In this document: piece after piece, positions 1 to 7,050 of the stretch
How the letters are laid out: every line of letters starts with the position of its first letter
Position numbering within the stretch: the stretch's first letter is position 1
Assembly (NCBI GenBank): GCA_002407775.1
Contig: DHOP01000088.1
Location: forward strand, 1 to 10,042
DNA from: Prevotella sp. UBA5387
GTDB taxonomy: Bacteria; Bacteroidota; Bacteroidia; Bacteroidales; Bacteroidaceae
Direction: 5' to 3'
Length of the DNA: 10,042 bases
Program-made: the position numbers and the translations under genes
The notes under the pieces: model-generated
What the model was told of the DNA's origin: nothing
What the model saw: the letters and a program-made list of their open reading frames with translations, nothing else
The model's database searches: none

Positions 1-16
1 TGTCTAGAAATAGGGA

Positions 17-1003
17 GTAGCATATACTGAGGTTTTTGATGGTTGGCGCTGGATTTTCGTTCTAGGAGCTTTAACGGCACTTTTGGGTCTGTGGTTGCTG
101 CGTGGACTTCCCAAAAGATACACTCAGATCAAAGAAGTAGCTGCAGAATTCGATTATCCTGGTGCGATAACATTAACAATCACCCTAGTATCCTTGATGT
201 TGATTATCACCAAGGGAGGTTTATGGGGGTGGTTTGGCTCGACTACTATAAGCTTTGCGGTGGTTTTTTGCCTATCACTTTTCTTGCTCATCAAAATTGA
301 ACGAAAACGAGGTAATGACGCTCTTATTAACTTAAGCTTATTTAAGGACAAGAAATTCACTGGGGCTACCATTGTCAATTTCTGTATGAATAGTGTTGCG
401 GGTTTGCTAATCATAGCTATGATGCTCATGCAACAGGCTGCTCAATTCGATGAAAGTTCTGCTGGTCTTCTCACACTAGGATATGGCATATCGCTTGTCT
501 GTTTTATACGTGTAGGCGAGCTCATACTACGCAAGCGCGGAAACAGAGTTCCCATTTTGTTGGGACTATCCCTTGTAATGGTGGCTGCCATGCTGCTATT
601 GCCTACCAATATTATGACAGGACAATATATGGTGCTGGTTGCAGTGTCCATGACCTTCTTCGGACTGGGCCTCGCACTCTTTGCCACCCCTATCACTGAT
701 GCGGCTTTAAGCGACCTTGATGAGACGGATGCGGGTGTTGGTTCGGGCATCTTTAAGATGGCTTCTTCGCTTGGTGCCGCCATTGGCGTGGCAATTTCAA
801 CGGGAGTTTTCACAGGTGTTAGCATGTCGGGACGGTCAAGTCACTTGCTTGATTTCTTTATAGTGTGGATGGGTCGCCAAGACAATGTAACGATTCGTGA
901 GGGTGCCATGATAGCAGTCTTCTTCAATCTTGTGATTGTTATCCTTGCCATCTTCATCACCTGGCGTTCACTTCCTGGCAGAAAAGAATTGACCAAGAAG
1001 TAA
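17..1003 (+). CDS. DHA2-family (EmrB/QacA type) MFS efflux permease, C-terminal part, 5' end missing or broken
   Basis: This is the C-terminal two thirds of a proton-driven multidrug efflux permease of the inner membrane. The frame is open from base 17 to a TAA at 1001-1003. Near its start it encodes GWRWIF, the loop motif that in 14-TM DHA2 permeases follows motif C and precedes TM6. About nine hydrophobic segments follow, matching TM6-TM14, and the late block GVGSGIFKMASSLGAAIGV is typical of the family. A full protein is about 450-530 residues, so roughly 170 N-terminal residues are absent. The frame has no ATG or GTG in its first part. Its only early start-like codon is a TTG at 83, inside a membrane helix, which I do not believe. 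Two in-frame TAG codons (5-7 and 14-16) close the frame upstream. The gene is therefore either frameshifted at the window edge or truncated. The family call is firm; the drug substrate is unknown. A regulator pair follows after 97 bases on the same strand. Confidence 0.85.
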   Translation, partial: VAYTEVFDGWRWIFVLGALTALLGLWLLRGLPKRYTQIKEVAAEFDYPGAITLTITLVSLMLIITKGGLWGWFGSTTISFAVVFCLSLFLLIKIERKRGNDALINLSLFKDKKFTGATIVNFCMNSVAGLLIIAMMLMQQAAQFDESSAGLLTLGYGISLVCFIRVGELILRKRGNRVPILLGLSLVMVAAMLLLPTNIMTGQYMVLVAVSMTFFGLGLALFATPITDAALSDLDETDAGVGSGIFKMASSLGAAIGVAISTGVFTGVSMSGRSSHLLDFFIVWMGRQDNVTIREGAMIAVFFNLVIVILAIFITWRSLPGRKELTKK

Positions 1004-1036
1004 CAACAGCTATTGGCTCATTTGGAAATTAGCGGG

Positions 1037-1075
1037 AGTAACTAACTAGTTTCTCTTGTTTTTTTAGTTACTTTG
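1037..1075 (+). promoter_or_regulatory. 9-bp inverted repeat overlapping a possible -7 element ahead of the hemerythrin-LuxR gene
   Basis: AGTAACTAA (1037-1045) and TTAGTTACT (1064-1072) are perfect inverted repeats around an 18-base T-rich loop. The right arm overlaps TTACTTTG (1068-1075), one mismatch from the Bacteroidota -7 consensus TAnnTTTG. I see no convincing -33 TTTG at the usual distance. The structure could be an operator over a weak promoter or the end of the efflux-pump transcript. The start codon lies 25 bases beyond. Confidence 0.35.
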
Positions 1076-1100
1076 CAGTTGCAAATAAAGATATCTGCCG

Positions 1101-2057
1101 ATGAAAAATCAGAAGATGTACGAGGCCGATGATAAGTTGATATCGATAATCCAAGATAATTACAATATATTGCAAAGTCTTGGGTCGTTCGGAATCAACC
1201 TTGGATTTGGAGACATGACGGTGAAGGAGGTATGCGAGGCACAACAGGTGGACTCCTATACTTTTCTCGCGGTAGTCAATTTCACCATCAATGGTTTTCT
1301 CGACATTGACAGTATTGGTCGACTTTCGATTCCTACGCTTATAACGTATTTGCGTGCTAGCCATGCTTATTATTTAGATTTTCAATTGCCAACCATACGG
1401 GTGCAACTTCGTAATGCCCTCGATGAAGATCAAAGTTTGGCCCGGTTGATCATCAAATTATACGACGAATATGCCCGTACGGTACGCAACCATATGAAGT
1501 ACGAGGAAAACACTGTTTTTCCTTATATTGAGGAGTTGCAAGAGGGCAATGTATCTGGTAGCTACGATATTGAGACCTACTCGAAGCACCACAACCAAAT
1601 TGATAAGAAACTAAAGGAACTCAAGAACATCATCATCAAATATTTGCCTTCTGACGGACTTCACAACAATCAGCTTACAGCTACCTTATATAATATCTAT
1701 AACTGTGAGCAGTGGTTGCAAGAACATGCCAATGTTGAGGATGAACTTTTCGTTCCCGCCATCAAGAGGGTGGAAGAGAAGATGAAGCGAAGCGATGTAA
1801 GTACTAAAATCAGCAACATGATTAATGCCACCGCAGCTCCCCAAGAGGCTTTATCCGAACGTGAGCGTGAGGTTATTGTTGCACTTGTGCAGGGAATGAC
1901 TAATAAAGAAATAGCCTCTCAACTTAACATCGCATTGAGTACAGTAATCACTCATCGCCGAAATATTGCTCGAAAACTTCAGATTAGATCGGCTGCCGGT
2001 TTGACAATTTATGCCATCGTCAACAACTTAGTAGACATTAGTACAGTGAAACTATGA
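1101..2057 (+). CDS. Hemerythrin (RIC/YtfE-like) domain fused to a LuxR-type DNA-binding domain; probable di-iron sensing regulator
   Basis: This 318-residue cytoplasmic protein has three parts. Residues about 12-62 resemble the short N-terminal domain of RIC proteins (ScdA/YtfE/DnrN), but the Cys pair of that family is missing: the site reads FGINLGFGD. Residues about 85-225 form a hemerythrin-like four-helix bundle with H88, H131, E135, H163 or H164, H209 and E213. From memory, this spacing closely matches the E. coli YtfE di-iron ligands (H84, H129, E133, H160, H204, E208). Residues about 251-312 are a LuxR/GerE helix-turn-helix (LSEREREV, then NKEIA and TVITHR). By inference, the di-iron centre senses nitric oxide, oxygen or iron state and controls DNA binding; the repair activity of RIC is unlikely without the cysteines. 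The start ATG has no strong ribosome binding site. The TGA stop overlaps the next gene's ATG, so the two are probably translated together. Confidence 0.88.
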   Translation: MKNQKMYEADDKLISIIQDNYNILQSLGSFGINLGFGDMTVKEVCEAQQVDSYTFLAVVNFTINGFLDIDSIGRLSIPTLITYLRASHAYYLDFQLPTIRVQLRNALDEDQSLARLIIKLYDEYARTVRNHMKYEENTVFPYIEELQEGNVSGSYDIETYSKHHNQIDKKLKELKNIIIKYLPSDGLHNNQLTATLYNIYNCEQWLQEHANVEDELFVPAIKRVEEKMKRSDVSTKISNMINATAAPQEALSEREREVIVALVQGMTNKEIASQLNIALSTVITHRRNIARKLQIRSAAGLTIYAIVNNLVDISTVKL

Positions 2058-2647
2058 TGCAACGTCCTAAAATAGCTATCGTAGATTCGAATGTGCTGTC
2101 TATGATTGGTCTGAAGCAAATACTTGAGAATGTCATGCCAATAATGGATATTAAGACGTTTAGCTCTGTCGAAGAATTGGAACAAACTAACTCTGACGAT
2201 TATTTTCATTATTTCGTGGCTCAGAGTATGTTGCTACAACAGCGCCAATTCTTCATCGCTCATCAGCATAAGACTATTGTCCTGACACAAAATAGCGATC
2301 CTTCCAATCAACCTACAGGCTTTCATTGCATTAGTACCAACGTGACTGAAGAACAGCTTGTGCGTTCTATTCTGATGTTGGAACAGTATGCTCATGCACA
2401 TGGAAAGAATCTACCCGCTATGCCCAAGGCTATCACAACGAGTACATTGTCTGCTCGGGAGATTGAGGTACTTGGGCTAATCGTACAGGGGTACATCAAT
2501 AAAGAGATTGCTGACCGCCTTAACATCGGCATAACGACGGTTATTACTCATCGCAAAAACATCATGGAGAAGCTTGGGATGAAAAGTGTTTCTGGTCTGA
2601 CAATTTATGCCGTTATGCATGGATACGTCGATATTAACGATATCTAA
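2054..2647 (+). CDS. LuxR-type transcriptional regulator with a degenerate receiver domain
   Basis: This 197-residue regulator has an N-terminal receiver-like fold (about 5-115; KIAIVDSN at the first strand and IVLTQ at the fourth) and a C-terminal LuxR/GerE helix-turn-helix (about 132-195). The receiver lacks the expected phospho-acceptor Asp: the third-strand end reads YFVAQS, around residue 56. It also has no conserved Lys near residues 93-97, and only D11 remains of the acidic pair. It is therefore unlikely to be switched by a histidine kinase. The DNA-binding domain is closely similar to that of the preceding gene (37 of 63 positions), suggesting duplication, a shared site or a heterodimer. 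ATG 2054-2056 overlaps the upstream TGA in an ATGA arrangement; a second ATG follows at 2057. From memory it resembles the atypical LuxR regulator CdhR of Porphyromonas gingivalis (hemin and community regulation), which I could not verify. Confidence 0.85.
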   Translation: MMQRPKIAIVDSNVLSMIGLKQILENVMPIMDIKTFSSVEELEQTNSDDYFHYFVAQSMLLQQRQFFIAHQHKTIVLTQNSDPSNQPTGFHCISTNVTEEQLVRSILMLEQYAHAHGKNLPAMPKAITTSTLSAREIEVLGLIVQGYINKEIADRLNIGITTVITHRKNIMEKLGMKSVSGLTIYAVMHGYVDINDI

Positions 2648-2778
2648 CACTGGAAATTACTGGTATTCTTATCTTATAGTCATTTAAAAGCAATATTATC
2701 TCAGCCTGTTCGCTTCTATGCCCGTAGGCAATAAGTAAGTGGATACAATACTTAATCATCTTGTTATTAATCGCTTTC

Positions 2779-2823
2779 GAGTTTCTCAAGTTGGAGAAAC
2801 TCTCAAAGGGCTACAAAGAGTTT
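2779..2823 (+). repeat. Overlapping inverted repeats with mutually exclusive pairings
   Basis: GAGTTTCTC (2779-2787) and GAGAAACTC (2794-2802) form a perfect 9-bp stem with a 6-base loop. The second arm also fits a third segment: AAACTCT (2797-2803) pairs with AGAGTTT (2817-2823). Only one pairing can exist at a time. The segment lies about 130 bases after the stop of the second regulator. Its function is unknown; it may be transcript 3'-end structure. Confidence 0.5.
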
Positions 2824-2850
2824 TCATTCTTACTTGAATATCCTTAGTTT

Positions 2851-2890
2851 AAGAGGAGGGATATGTGTAGCATAGCCTCCCTTGTTTAAC
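2851..2890 (+). terminator. Probable terminator of the LuxR regulator transcript
   Basis: AAG (2851-2853), a bulged A, and GGAGG (2855-2859) pair with CCTCC (2876-2880) and CTT (2881-2883). An inner TATG/CATA pairing (2862-2865 with 2871-2874) extends the stem, and the 3' side runs into TTGTTTAA. The tail is only moderately T-rich and the site is about 200 bases past the stop codon. Confidence 0.45.
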
Positions 2891-2993
2891 TCAACCTCTA
2901 GACCCATTTCTACAACATATATGTTCAATTGCAAAGGAACATTGAATCTATAGAATAGAAACAGCTAAGTAGTCGTTAATTTATGACATAAAG

Positions 2994-3024
2994 AAAGCCT
3001 GCCGTTGATGAAACGTCAGGCTTT
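2994..3024 (-). terminator. Probable terminator of the AspT-like antiporter gene
   Basis: AAAGCCTG (2994-3001) is perfectly complementary to CAGGCTTT (3017-3024). After one C/T mismatch, CGTT (3003-3006) pairs with AACG (3012-3015) around a 5-base loop. Read on the - strand, the stem ends in CTTTCTTTATG, and it lies about 65 bases past the antiporter stop codon. It might also slow transcription arriving on the + strand. Confidence 0.7.
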
Positions 3025-3090
3025 AGAGTAATCTTGGTTTGCTATGAAAATCTAGTCAATTAATTCAACAGTTCATTTAATGAGTCATGT

Positions 3091-4791
3091 TTAGGCCCCA
3101 CAGAAGAATAGAACTATGATCTGAGCAAATAGAATTCTAAGGAACATACTCAAAGGATATACTGTAGAATAGCCTACAGCTGGTGTCTCCTTACTACAAC
3201 TGGCATTAGCATAAGCCAATGCAGGAGGGTCAGTATATGTACCGGCAATTAATCCCATGATGGTGAAGTAGTTGAATTTGTACTTCAATTTCGCAATAGG
3301 ACCTACGATAAGTATTGGGAGAATGGTAATGAGGAAACCAGTATAGACGTACTTGAGTCCGTCGCCTGCAACCACTGTTTCCCAGAAACCAGCACCTGCC
3401 TTGATACCAACACTAGCCAAGAAGAGAACCAAACCAAATTCACGTAACATCAAGTTAGCTGAAGTAGTGGTATAAGTTACAAGCTTGAAGCGGTATCCAA
3501 AGCGACCAATGAGGATGGCAATGATTAGAGGGCCACCGGCAAGTCCAAGTTTCAGTGGAGCCGGCATGCCAGGAATAGCAAGCGGAATACTTCCGAAGAG
3601 GATACCCAAAATGATTCCGATAAAGATAGTTGCAATATTTGGAGTGTTGAGACGCTTAGCGGAATTGCCCATCATCTCAGCTACACGGTTCACGTTATCC
3701 TCACGGCCAACAACCATGATGCGATCTCCCACGTGGAAATGGTGATTGCGAGAAGCGAAGAGATCCATGTCCTGACGAGAGATTCTGGTGATATTGACGC
3801 CGTAAACACTAGAGAAATGCATCTTGCCAAGGGTCTTACCGTTCATCTTAGGGTTGGTTACGACGATGCGCTTAGAGATCATTGGCTGTGTTTCCTGCTG
3901 ATTTAAATCATTCCAGTCCACCTCAACTTCTGGGCCAATGAATGCCTTGACAGCCTCTGCATCAGCCTCAGCGCAGACGATATATACCTCGTCATTCATA
4001 TTGAATATGGTGTCACGCTTGGGAGTATGGAGCTTGCCATCTTGCATGATGCGTGTGCAAACAATGTCACGATTAATAAATTCAGAAACTTGCTGCAAGT
4101 TACGACCAACTAAAAAGGAGTTGGTTACTTTCAATGTCATGCCATATGGCTTAGCATGTGGGTTTTCCTCTTCAGCCTCGTCGAGTTGCTTTTCTTCGTC
4201 TTGAAGTTTAGTTTTGGTGATGAATCGGATAGCAATGGTAGCACCGATAATACCAAGAACACCGAGGGGATAGGCACAAGCATAGCCGTTTGCAATCTGA
4301 GGTGCATTACCATTAGGGAATACAGCAGCAAGAGCTTCATTGGCAGCACCAAGTCCTGGAGTGTTGGTTACGGCACCATAGAGGGTACCTACCATCATAG
4401 GGAGATTGTTAGGATTGCTTGTGTCGAAGAAAAGGTAGTAGCAGGCAAACATCACTAGTACGTTGAGTACTATCATGGTTGTAGCCATGAGGTTGAGTGT
4501 GATGCCACCCTTACGGAATCCTTCAAAGAATCCAGGACCCACTTGAAGACCAATGCAGAACACAAAGAGAATTAGGCCAAAGTCTCGCAAGAAATCGAGA
4601 ATGGGCAATGGAGCAGTGAAACCAATGTGTCCGGCAACAATTCCGGCAAACAGAACAAACGTGACACCAAGTGAAATGCCGCCGATTTTCACCTTTCCCA
4701 AAAGCACACCGATCGAGATTACAAGTCCGTACAGCAAAACAATGTGTGCCACGGAGTCTTGTGTGGTGAACAAATTAATTAACCAATCCAT
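3091..4791 (-). CDS. AspT/YidE-type putative antiporter with two central RCK_C (TrkA-C) domains
   Basis: This 566-residue inner-membrane transporter has the two-repeat layout of the aspartate:alanine exchanger (AAEx) family. A membrane half covers residues about 1-192. A cytoplasmic part holds two TrkA-C/RCK_C domains (about 215-290 and 303-378; note VYIVCAEADAEAV and RIMVVGRED). A second membrane half covers about 384-566. Each half carries the family signature: GAVTNTPGLGAA at 139-150 and GTYTDPPALAYA at 517-528. The length matches the YidE/YbjL branch (about 550-560). The RCK domains probably gate transport in response to a small ligand or nucleotide. The substrate cannot be read from sequence; carboxylate or amino-acid exchange is known for AspT itself, but YidE members are mostly uncharacterised. 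An acidic linker (about 197-209) joins the first membrane half to the RCK part. The ATG at 4791 is 24 bases past a good -7 element. The gene follows the purine permease by 73 bases but appears to have its own promoter. Confidence 0.92.
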   Translation of the reverse strand: MDWLINLFTTQDSVAHIVLLYGLVISIGVLLGKVKIGGISLGVTFVLFAGIVAGHIGFTAPLPILDFLRDFGLILFVFCIGLQVGPGFFEGFRKGGITLNLMATTMIVLNVLVMFACYYLFFDTSNPNNLPMMVGTLYGAVTNTPGLGAANEALAAVFPNGNAPQIANGYACAYPLGVLGIIGATIAIRFITKTKLQDEEKQLDEAEEENPHAKPYGMTLKVTNSFLVGRNLQQVSEFINRDIVCTRIMQDGKLHTPKRDTIFNMNDEVYIVCAEADAEAVKAFIGPEVEVDWNDLNQQETQPMISKRIVVTNPKMNGKTLGKMHFSSVYGVNITRISRQDMDLFASRNHHFHVGDRIMVVGREDNVNRVAEMMGNSAKRLNTPNIATIFIGIILGILFGSIPLAIPGMPAPLKLGLAGGPLIIAILIGRFGYRFKLVTYTTTSANLMLREFGLVLFLASVGIKAGAGFWETVVAGDGLKYVYTGFLITILPILIVGPIAKLKYKFNYFTIMGLIAGTYTDPPALAYANASCSKETPAVGYSTVYPLSMFLRILFAQIIVLFFCGA

Positions 4792-4815
4792 AAAAACAAA
4801 CTTTTATTTAAGTTG

Positions 4816-4849
4816 CAAAATTACTAAAAAGCAGTGATATCAATGCAAA
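4816..4849 (-). promoter_or_regulatory. Bacteroidota sigma-ABfr type promoter for the AspT-like antiporter
   Basis: On the - strand, TAATTTTG (4823-4816) matches the -7 consensus TAnnTTTG exactly, and TTTG lies upstream at 4849-4846. The spacer is 22 bases, slightly longer than the usual 19-21. Transcription would start just downstream, giving a leader of roughly 20 bases. This suggests separate expression from the permease gene upstream. Confidence 0.6.
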
Positions 4850-4864
4850 ACTTATTAGAATATA

Positions 4865-6166
4865 TTACCCAAACACGAAGTTAAGGATAAAGATGACGGA
4901 CAGGATGGCAAGCGTCCAGTTAAGGTCACGCCACTTTCCAAGACAGAGTTTAAGAATGACATAGCTGAGAATACCCAAGCAAATGCCGTCGGCAATGCTA
5001 TAACAAAGTACCATGGTAATCATTGTGATGAAAGCAGGAAAGGCTTCTGACACGTTGCCCAAGTCAATATTCTTTATGGAATCGAGCATGAGTACACCCA
5101 CAAGCACTAGGGCTCCTGAGGTTGCAGCGGCAGGAATGAGCATAAAGATGGGAGAGAAGAACAGTGCGATGATAAAAAAGAGTCCAACGACAAAGCTAGT
5201 TACGCCAGTGCGTCCACCCTCGGCGATGCCCGAAGCGCTCTCTATATAGGTGGTGATGGTACTTGATCCAAGCATAGCACCAGCAGTTGTACCGATAGCA
5301 TCGCTCATCATTGCCTCCTTCACATGAGGGATTGTGCCGTCTGATTTTACGACACCAGTCTTTTCTGCAAGGCCTACGAGAGTGCCCACAGTGTCGAATA
5401 TATTGACGATAAGAAGGGAGATGAGGACTAATAATGTGTCGTACGAGAAGAAGCCATTAAAGTCAAACTGGCAGAAAGTGGGCTCTAAGCTATGTGGAGC
5501 AGCTACGGGAAGCCATCCTGTAGGTGTTTGCGTGACACCCATGGGGATGCCAATGATGGTAGCAATGATAATGCTATAGAACAGTGCCCCCTTTACTCGA
5601 CGTGCCATAAGGACTCCACTAAGCAAGATGGCAATAATACCTAAAATGCTCATAGGTGTGAAATCGCCCAATCCAACGAAAGTGCCTTCTTTTGGAACAA
5701 TAATCTCAGCATTCTTCAATCCAATGAAAGCGATGAACATACCAATACCCGCAGAGATAGCATAGCGTAGGTTTTTGGGTATGGAATTGAGTATCATCTC
5801 TCGTACATTGAGAAAGGTTAATAATAGGAAGATAACACCTTCAACGAACATTATAGCCAAAGACTGTTGCCAAGTATAATGCATTGCTTGACAAAGCGTA
5901 AATGCAAAAAAGGCATTAAGGCCCATGCTCGGAGCTTGTGCAAATGGCAAACGTGCCATGAAAGCCAAGAGGAGGGTAGCAATAGCAGATGCTAAGGCTG
6001 TAGCCGTGAAGAGTGCTCCCTTATCCATTCCTGTGGTGGCCAGAATCGTCGGATTGACGGCGAGGATGTAACTCATTGTAAGAAATGTGGTGGCGCCTGC
6101 GATAATTTCAGTGCGAGTGGTTGTTACGTTAGGGTCAAAGCCTAGCGCTTTCTGTAAAAAATTCAT
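4865..6166 (-). CDS. AzgA/PbuG-type purine base permease (NCS2 family)
   Basis: This 433-residue inner-membrane protein takes up purine bases (guanine, hypoxanthine or adenine) by proton symport. Family marks are TTFLTMSYILAVNP (26-39), APSMGLNAFFAFT (78-90), NIFDTVGTLVGLAEKTGV (255-272) and the substrate-site region GSSTITTYIESASGIAEGG (300-318). The length agrees with AzgA, PbuG/PbuO and E. coli GhxP/AdeP (about 430-450), and hydrophobic segments run throughout, as expected for the 14-TM UraA-like fold. Which purine it prefers cannot be told from the sequence. ATG 6166 is only 25 bases after the NudC-type gene and no promoter is visible between, so it is probably the last gene of the salvage operon. 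I see no terminator directly after its TAA; the antiporter promoter lies there instead. Confidence 0.93.
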   Translation of the reverse strand: MNFLQKALGFDPNVTTTRTEIIAGATTFLTMSYILAVNPTILATTGMDKGALFTATALASAIATLLLAFMARLPFAQAPSMGLNAFFAFTLCQAMHYTWQQSLAIMFVEGVIFLLLTFLNVREMILNSIPKNLRYAISAGIGMFIAFIGLKNAEIIVPKEGTFVGLGDFTPMSILGIIAILLSGVLMARRVKGALFYSIIIATIIGIPMGVTQTPTGWLPVAAPHSLEPTFCQFDFNGFFSYDTLLVLISLLIVNIFDTVGTLVGLAEKTGVVKSDGTIPHVKEAMMSDAIGTTAGAMLGSSTITTYIESASGIAEGGRTGVTSFVVGLFFIIALFFSPIFMLIPAAATSGALVLVGVLMLDSIKNIDLGNVSEAFPAFITMITMVLCYSIADGICLGILSYVILKLCLGKWRDLNWTLAILSVIFILNFVFG

Positions 6167-6191
6167 GTAACTATTAATTAAATTCGCTGAT

Positions 6192-7010
6192 TTATTCTTG
6201 TTCTAAGATAATGCCATATCCTGAAAGCCAATTATCTATGAGTTTTCGAGCAATGGATAATCTTTGTGGAATGCGTGGTAAGTTGTCGTAACGGAACCAA
6301 CTACCTTTAGAAAGTTCTGATTTTTGGAGGTGCACATCTCCTGAAACGTAGTCTGCATTGAAGCCTACCATTAGTCCGGATGGATAAGGCCATGGTTGTG
6401 AACCAAAATAGCGGATGTTGTCAATGGAAAGCCCAGTCTCTTCCGATACTTCGCGATGAACAGCCTCTTCTAGTGTCTCTCCTGTCTCAACGAAGCCCGC
6501 TACAAGTCCGTAAAAATCGCCTTTGAAGTTTCTAGCATGTACCAATAAAGCCTCATCACCACGATTAATGAGAACTATTATGGCGATGGCTAACTGAGGC
6601 CAGACTTCCTTGCCACACTCGGAACATCTCTTCGAAATATCTGTTGACATCTTCATAGGTGCTCCGCAGACACCACAGAACTTTGTATTTTGATCCCAAT
6701 AAAGTAATTCACGGCATTTACCCGCCATCAAATACAGTTGTAGGGAAAGATGATAAAATGATTGACGAAGTGAGATGAAGTCGTAGCCATCGTCACAAAG
6801 CTGGTCATCAGTCATGACTAAGCTTAGAGGTGAATCTACTTTGAAGGCTTTTACTTGTGTGCCATCCTCCATTGTGGCGACGTTCAGAATATGCGTCCAT
6901 GGCTTGATTTCGATAGGCGGCTCTGCAGTGCATGGGATGGTGTGGGTGTCGTAGGGTTGTCGCTGCAAGAGCAAATCGTCTTTGCAGAAAATAAAATAAT
7001 ATGATTTCAA
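6192..7010 (-). CDS. nudC: NudC-type NAD(H) pyrophosphatase (Nudix hydrolase with zinc ribbon)
   Basis: NudC enzymes cleave NAD(H) to NMN(H) and AMP, and in some bacteria remove the NAD cap from RNA. Numbered from a TTG at 7022, there is an N-terminal domain (1-110), a zinc ribbon (C116, C119, C133, C136) and the full Nudix box (G176 to L198: E182, R190, E191, E194, E195, G197). The NudC specificity motif SQPWPYPS is at 208-215, so all key residues are present. The length (about 272-276) is normal. No ATG lies at the 5' end. Of two TTG codons (7022 and 7010) I prefer 7010, because GGAGG (7020-7016) sits 5 bases before it and the protein then begins MKSYYFIF. The conserved YPR after the zinc ribbon is replaced by VWPQ. 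The gene lies 40 bases after the nucleotidase and 25 before the purine permease. Its AMP product and their substrates fit one salvage pathway. Confidence 0.9.
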   Translation of the reverse strand: MKSYYFIFCKDDLLLQRQPYDTHTIPCTAEPPIEIKPWTHILNVATMEDGTQVKAFKVDSPLSLVMTDDQLCDDGYDFISLRQSFYHLSLQLYLMAGKCRELLYWDQNTKFCGVCGAPMKMSTDISKRCSECGKEVWPQLAIAIIVLINRGDEALLVHARNFKGDFYGLVAGFVETGETLEEAVHREVSEETGLSIDNIRYFGSQPWPYPSGLMVGFNADYVSGDVHLQKSELSKGSWFRYDNLPRIPQRLSIARKLIDNWLSGYGIILEQE

Positions 7011-7015
7011 TGAAG

Positions 7016-7020
7016 CCTCC
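7016..7020 (-). promoter_or_regulatory. Shine-Dalgarno GGAGG that selects the TTG start of nudC
   Basis: On the - strand, GGAGG is followed by 5 bases and a TTG (7010-7008). Strong Shine-Dalgarno sites are uncommon in this window, so this one argues for the 7010 start over the TTG at 7022, whose upstream bases show no such site. Confidence 0.5.
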
Positions 7021-7050
7021 AAATGTTGCTTATATTTAAATGGTGATAAT

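Larger units (their letters stand above)
2648..3090. other. Long gap between convergent genes with several stem-loops, no gene seen
   Basis: No convincing coding frame is present in these 443 bases. The gap contains overlapping stem-loops at 2779-2823, a probable + strand terminator at 2851-2890 and a probable - strand terminator at 2994-3024. The first 130 bases (2648-2778) show only a weak TGCC/GGCA hairpin. I found no matched -33/-7 promoter pair that would support a small RNA gene here. Confidence 0.6.

Noticed and set aside
5..16. TAG recoding (suppressed stops) in the permease
   Set aside because: TAG is used as the normal stop of the nucleotidase gene in the same window, and two stops one codon apart point to a wrong frame instead.
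83..85. TTG as the true start of the efflux permease
   Set aside because: It falls inside a membrane helix just after the conserved GWRWIF motif, so the protein must extend further upstream.
2920..2945. TTCCTTTG on the - strand as a small RNA promoter in the gap
   Set aside because: One mismatch at the -7 element and no TTTG at the expected upstream distance.
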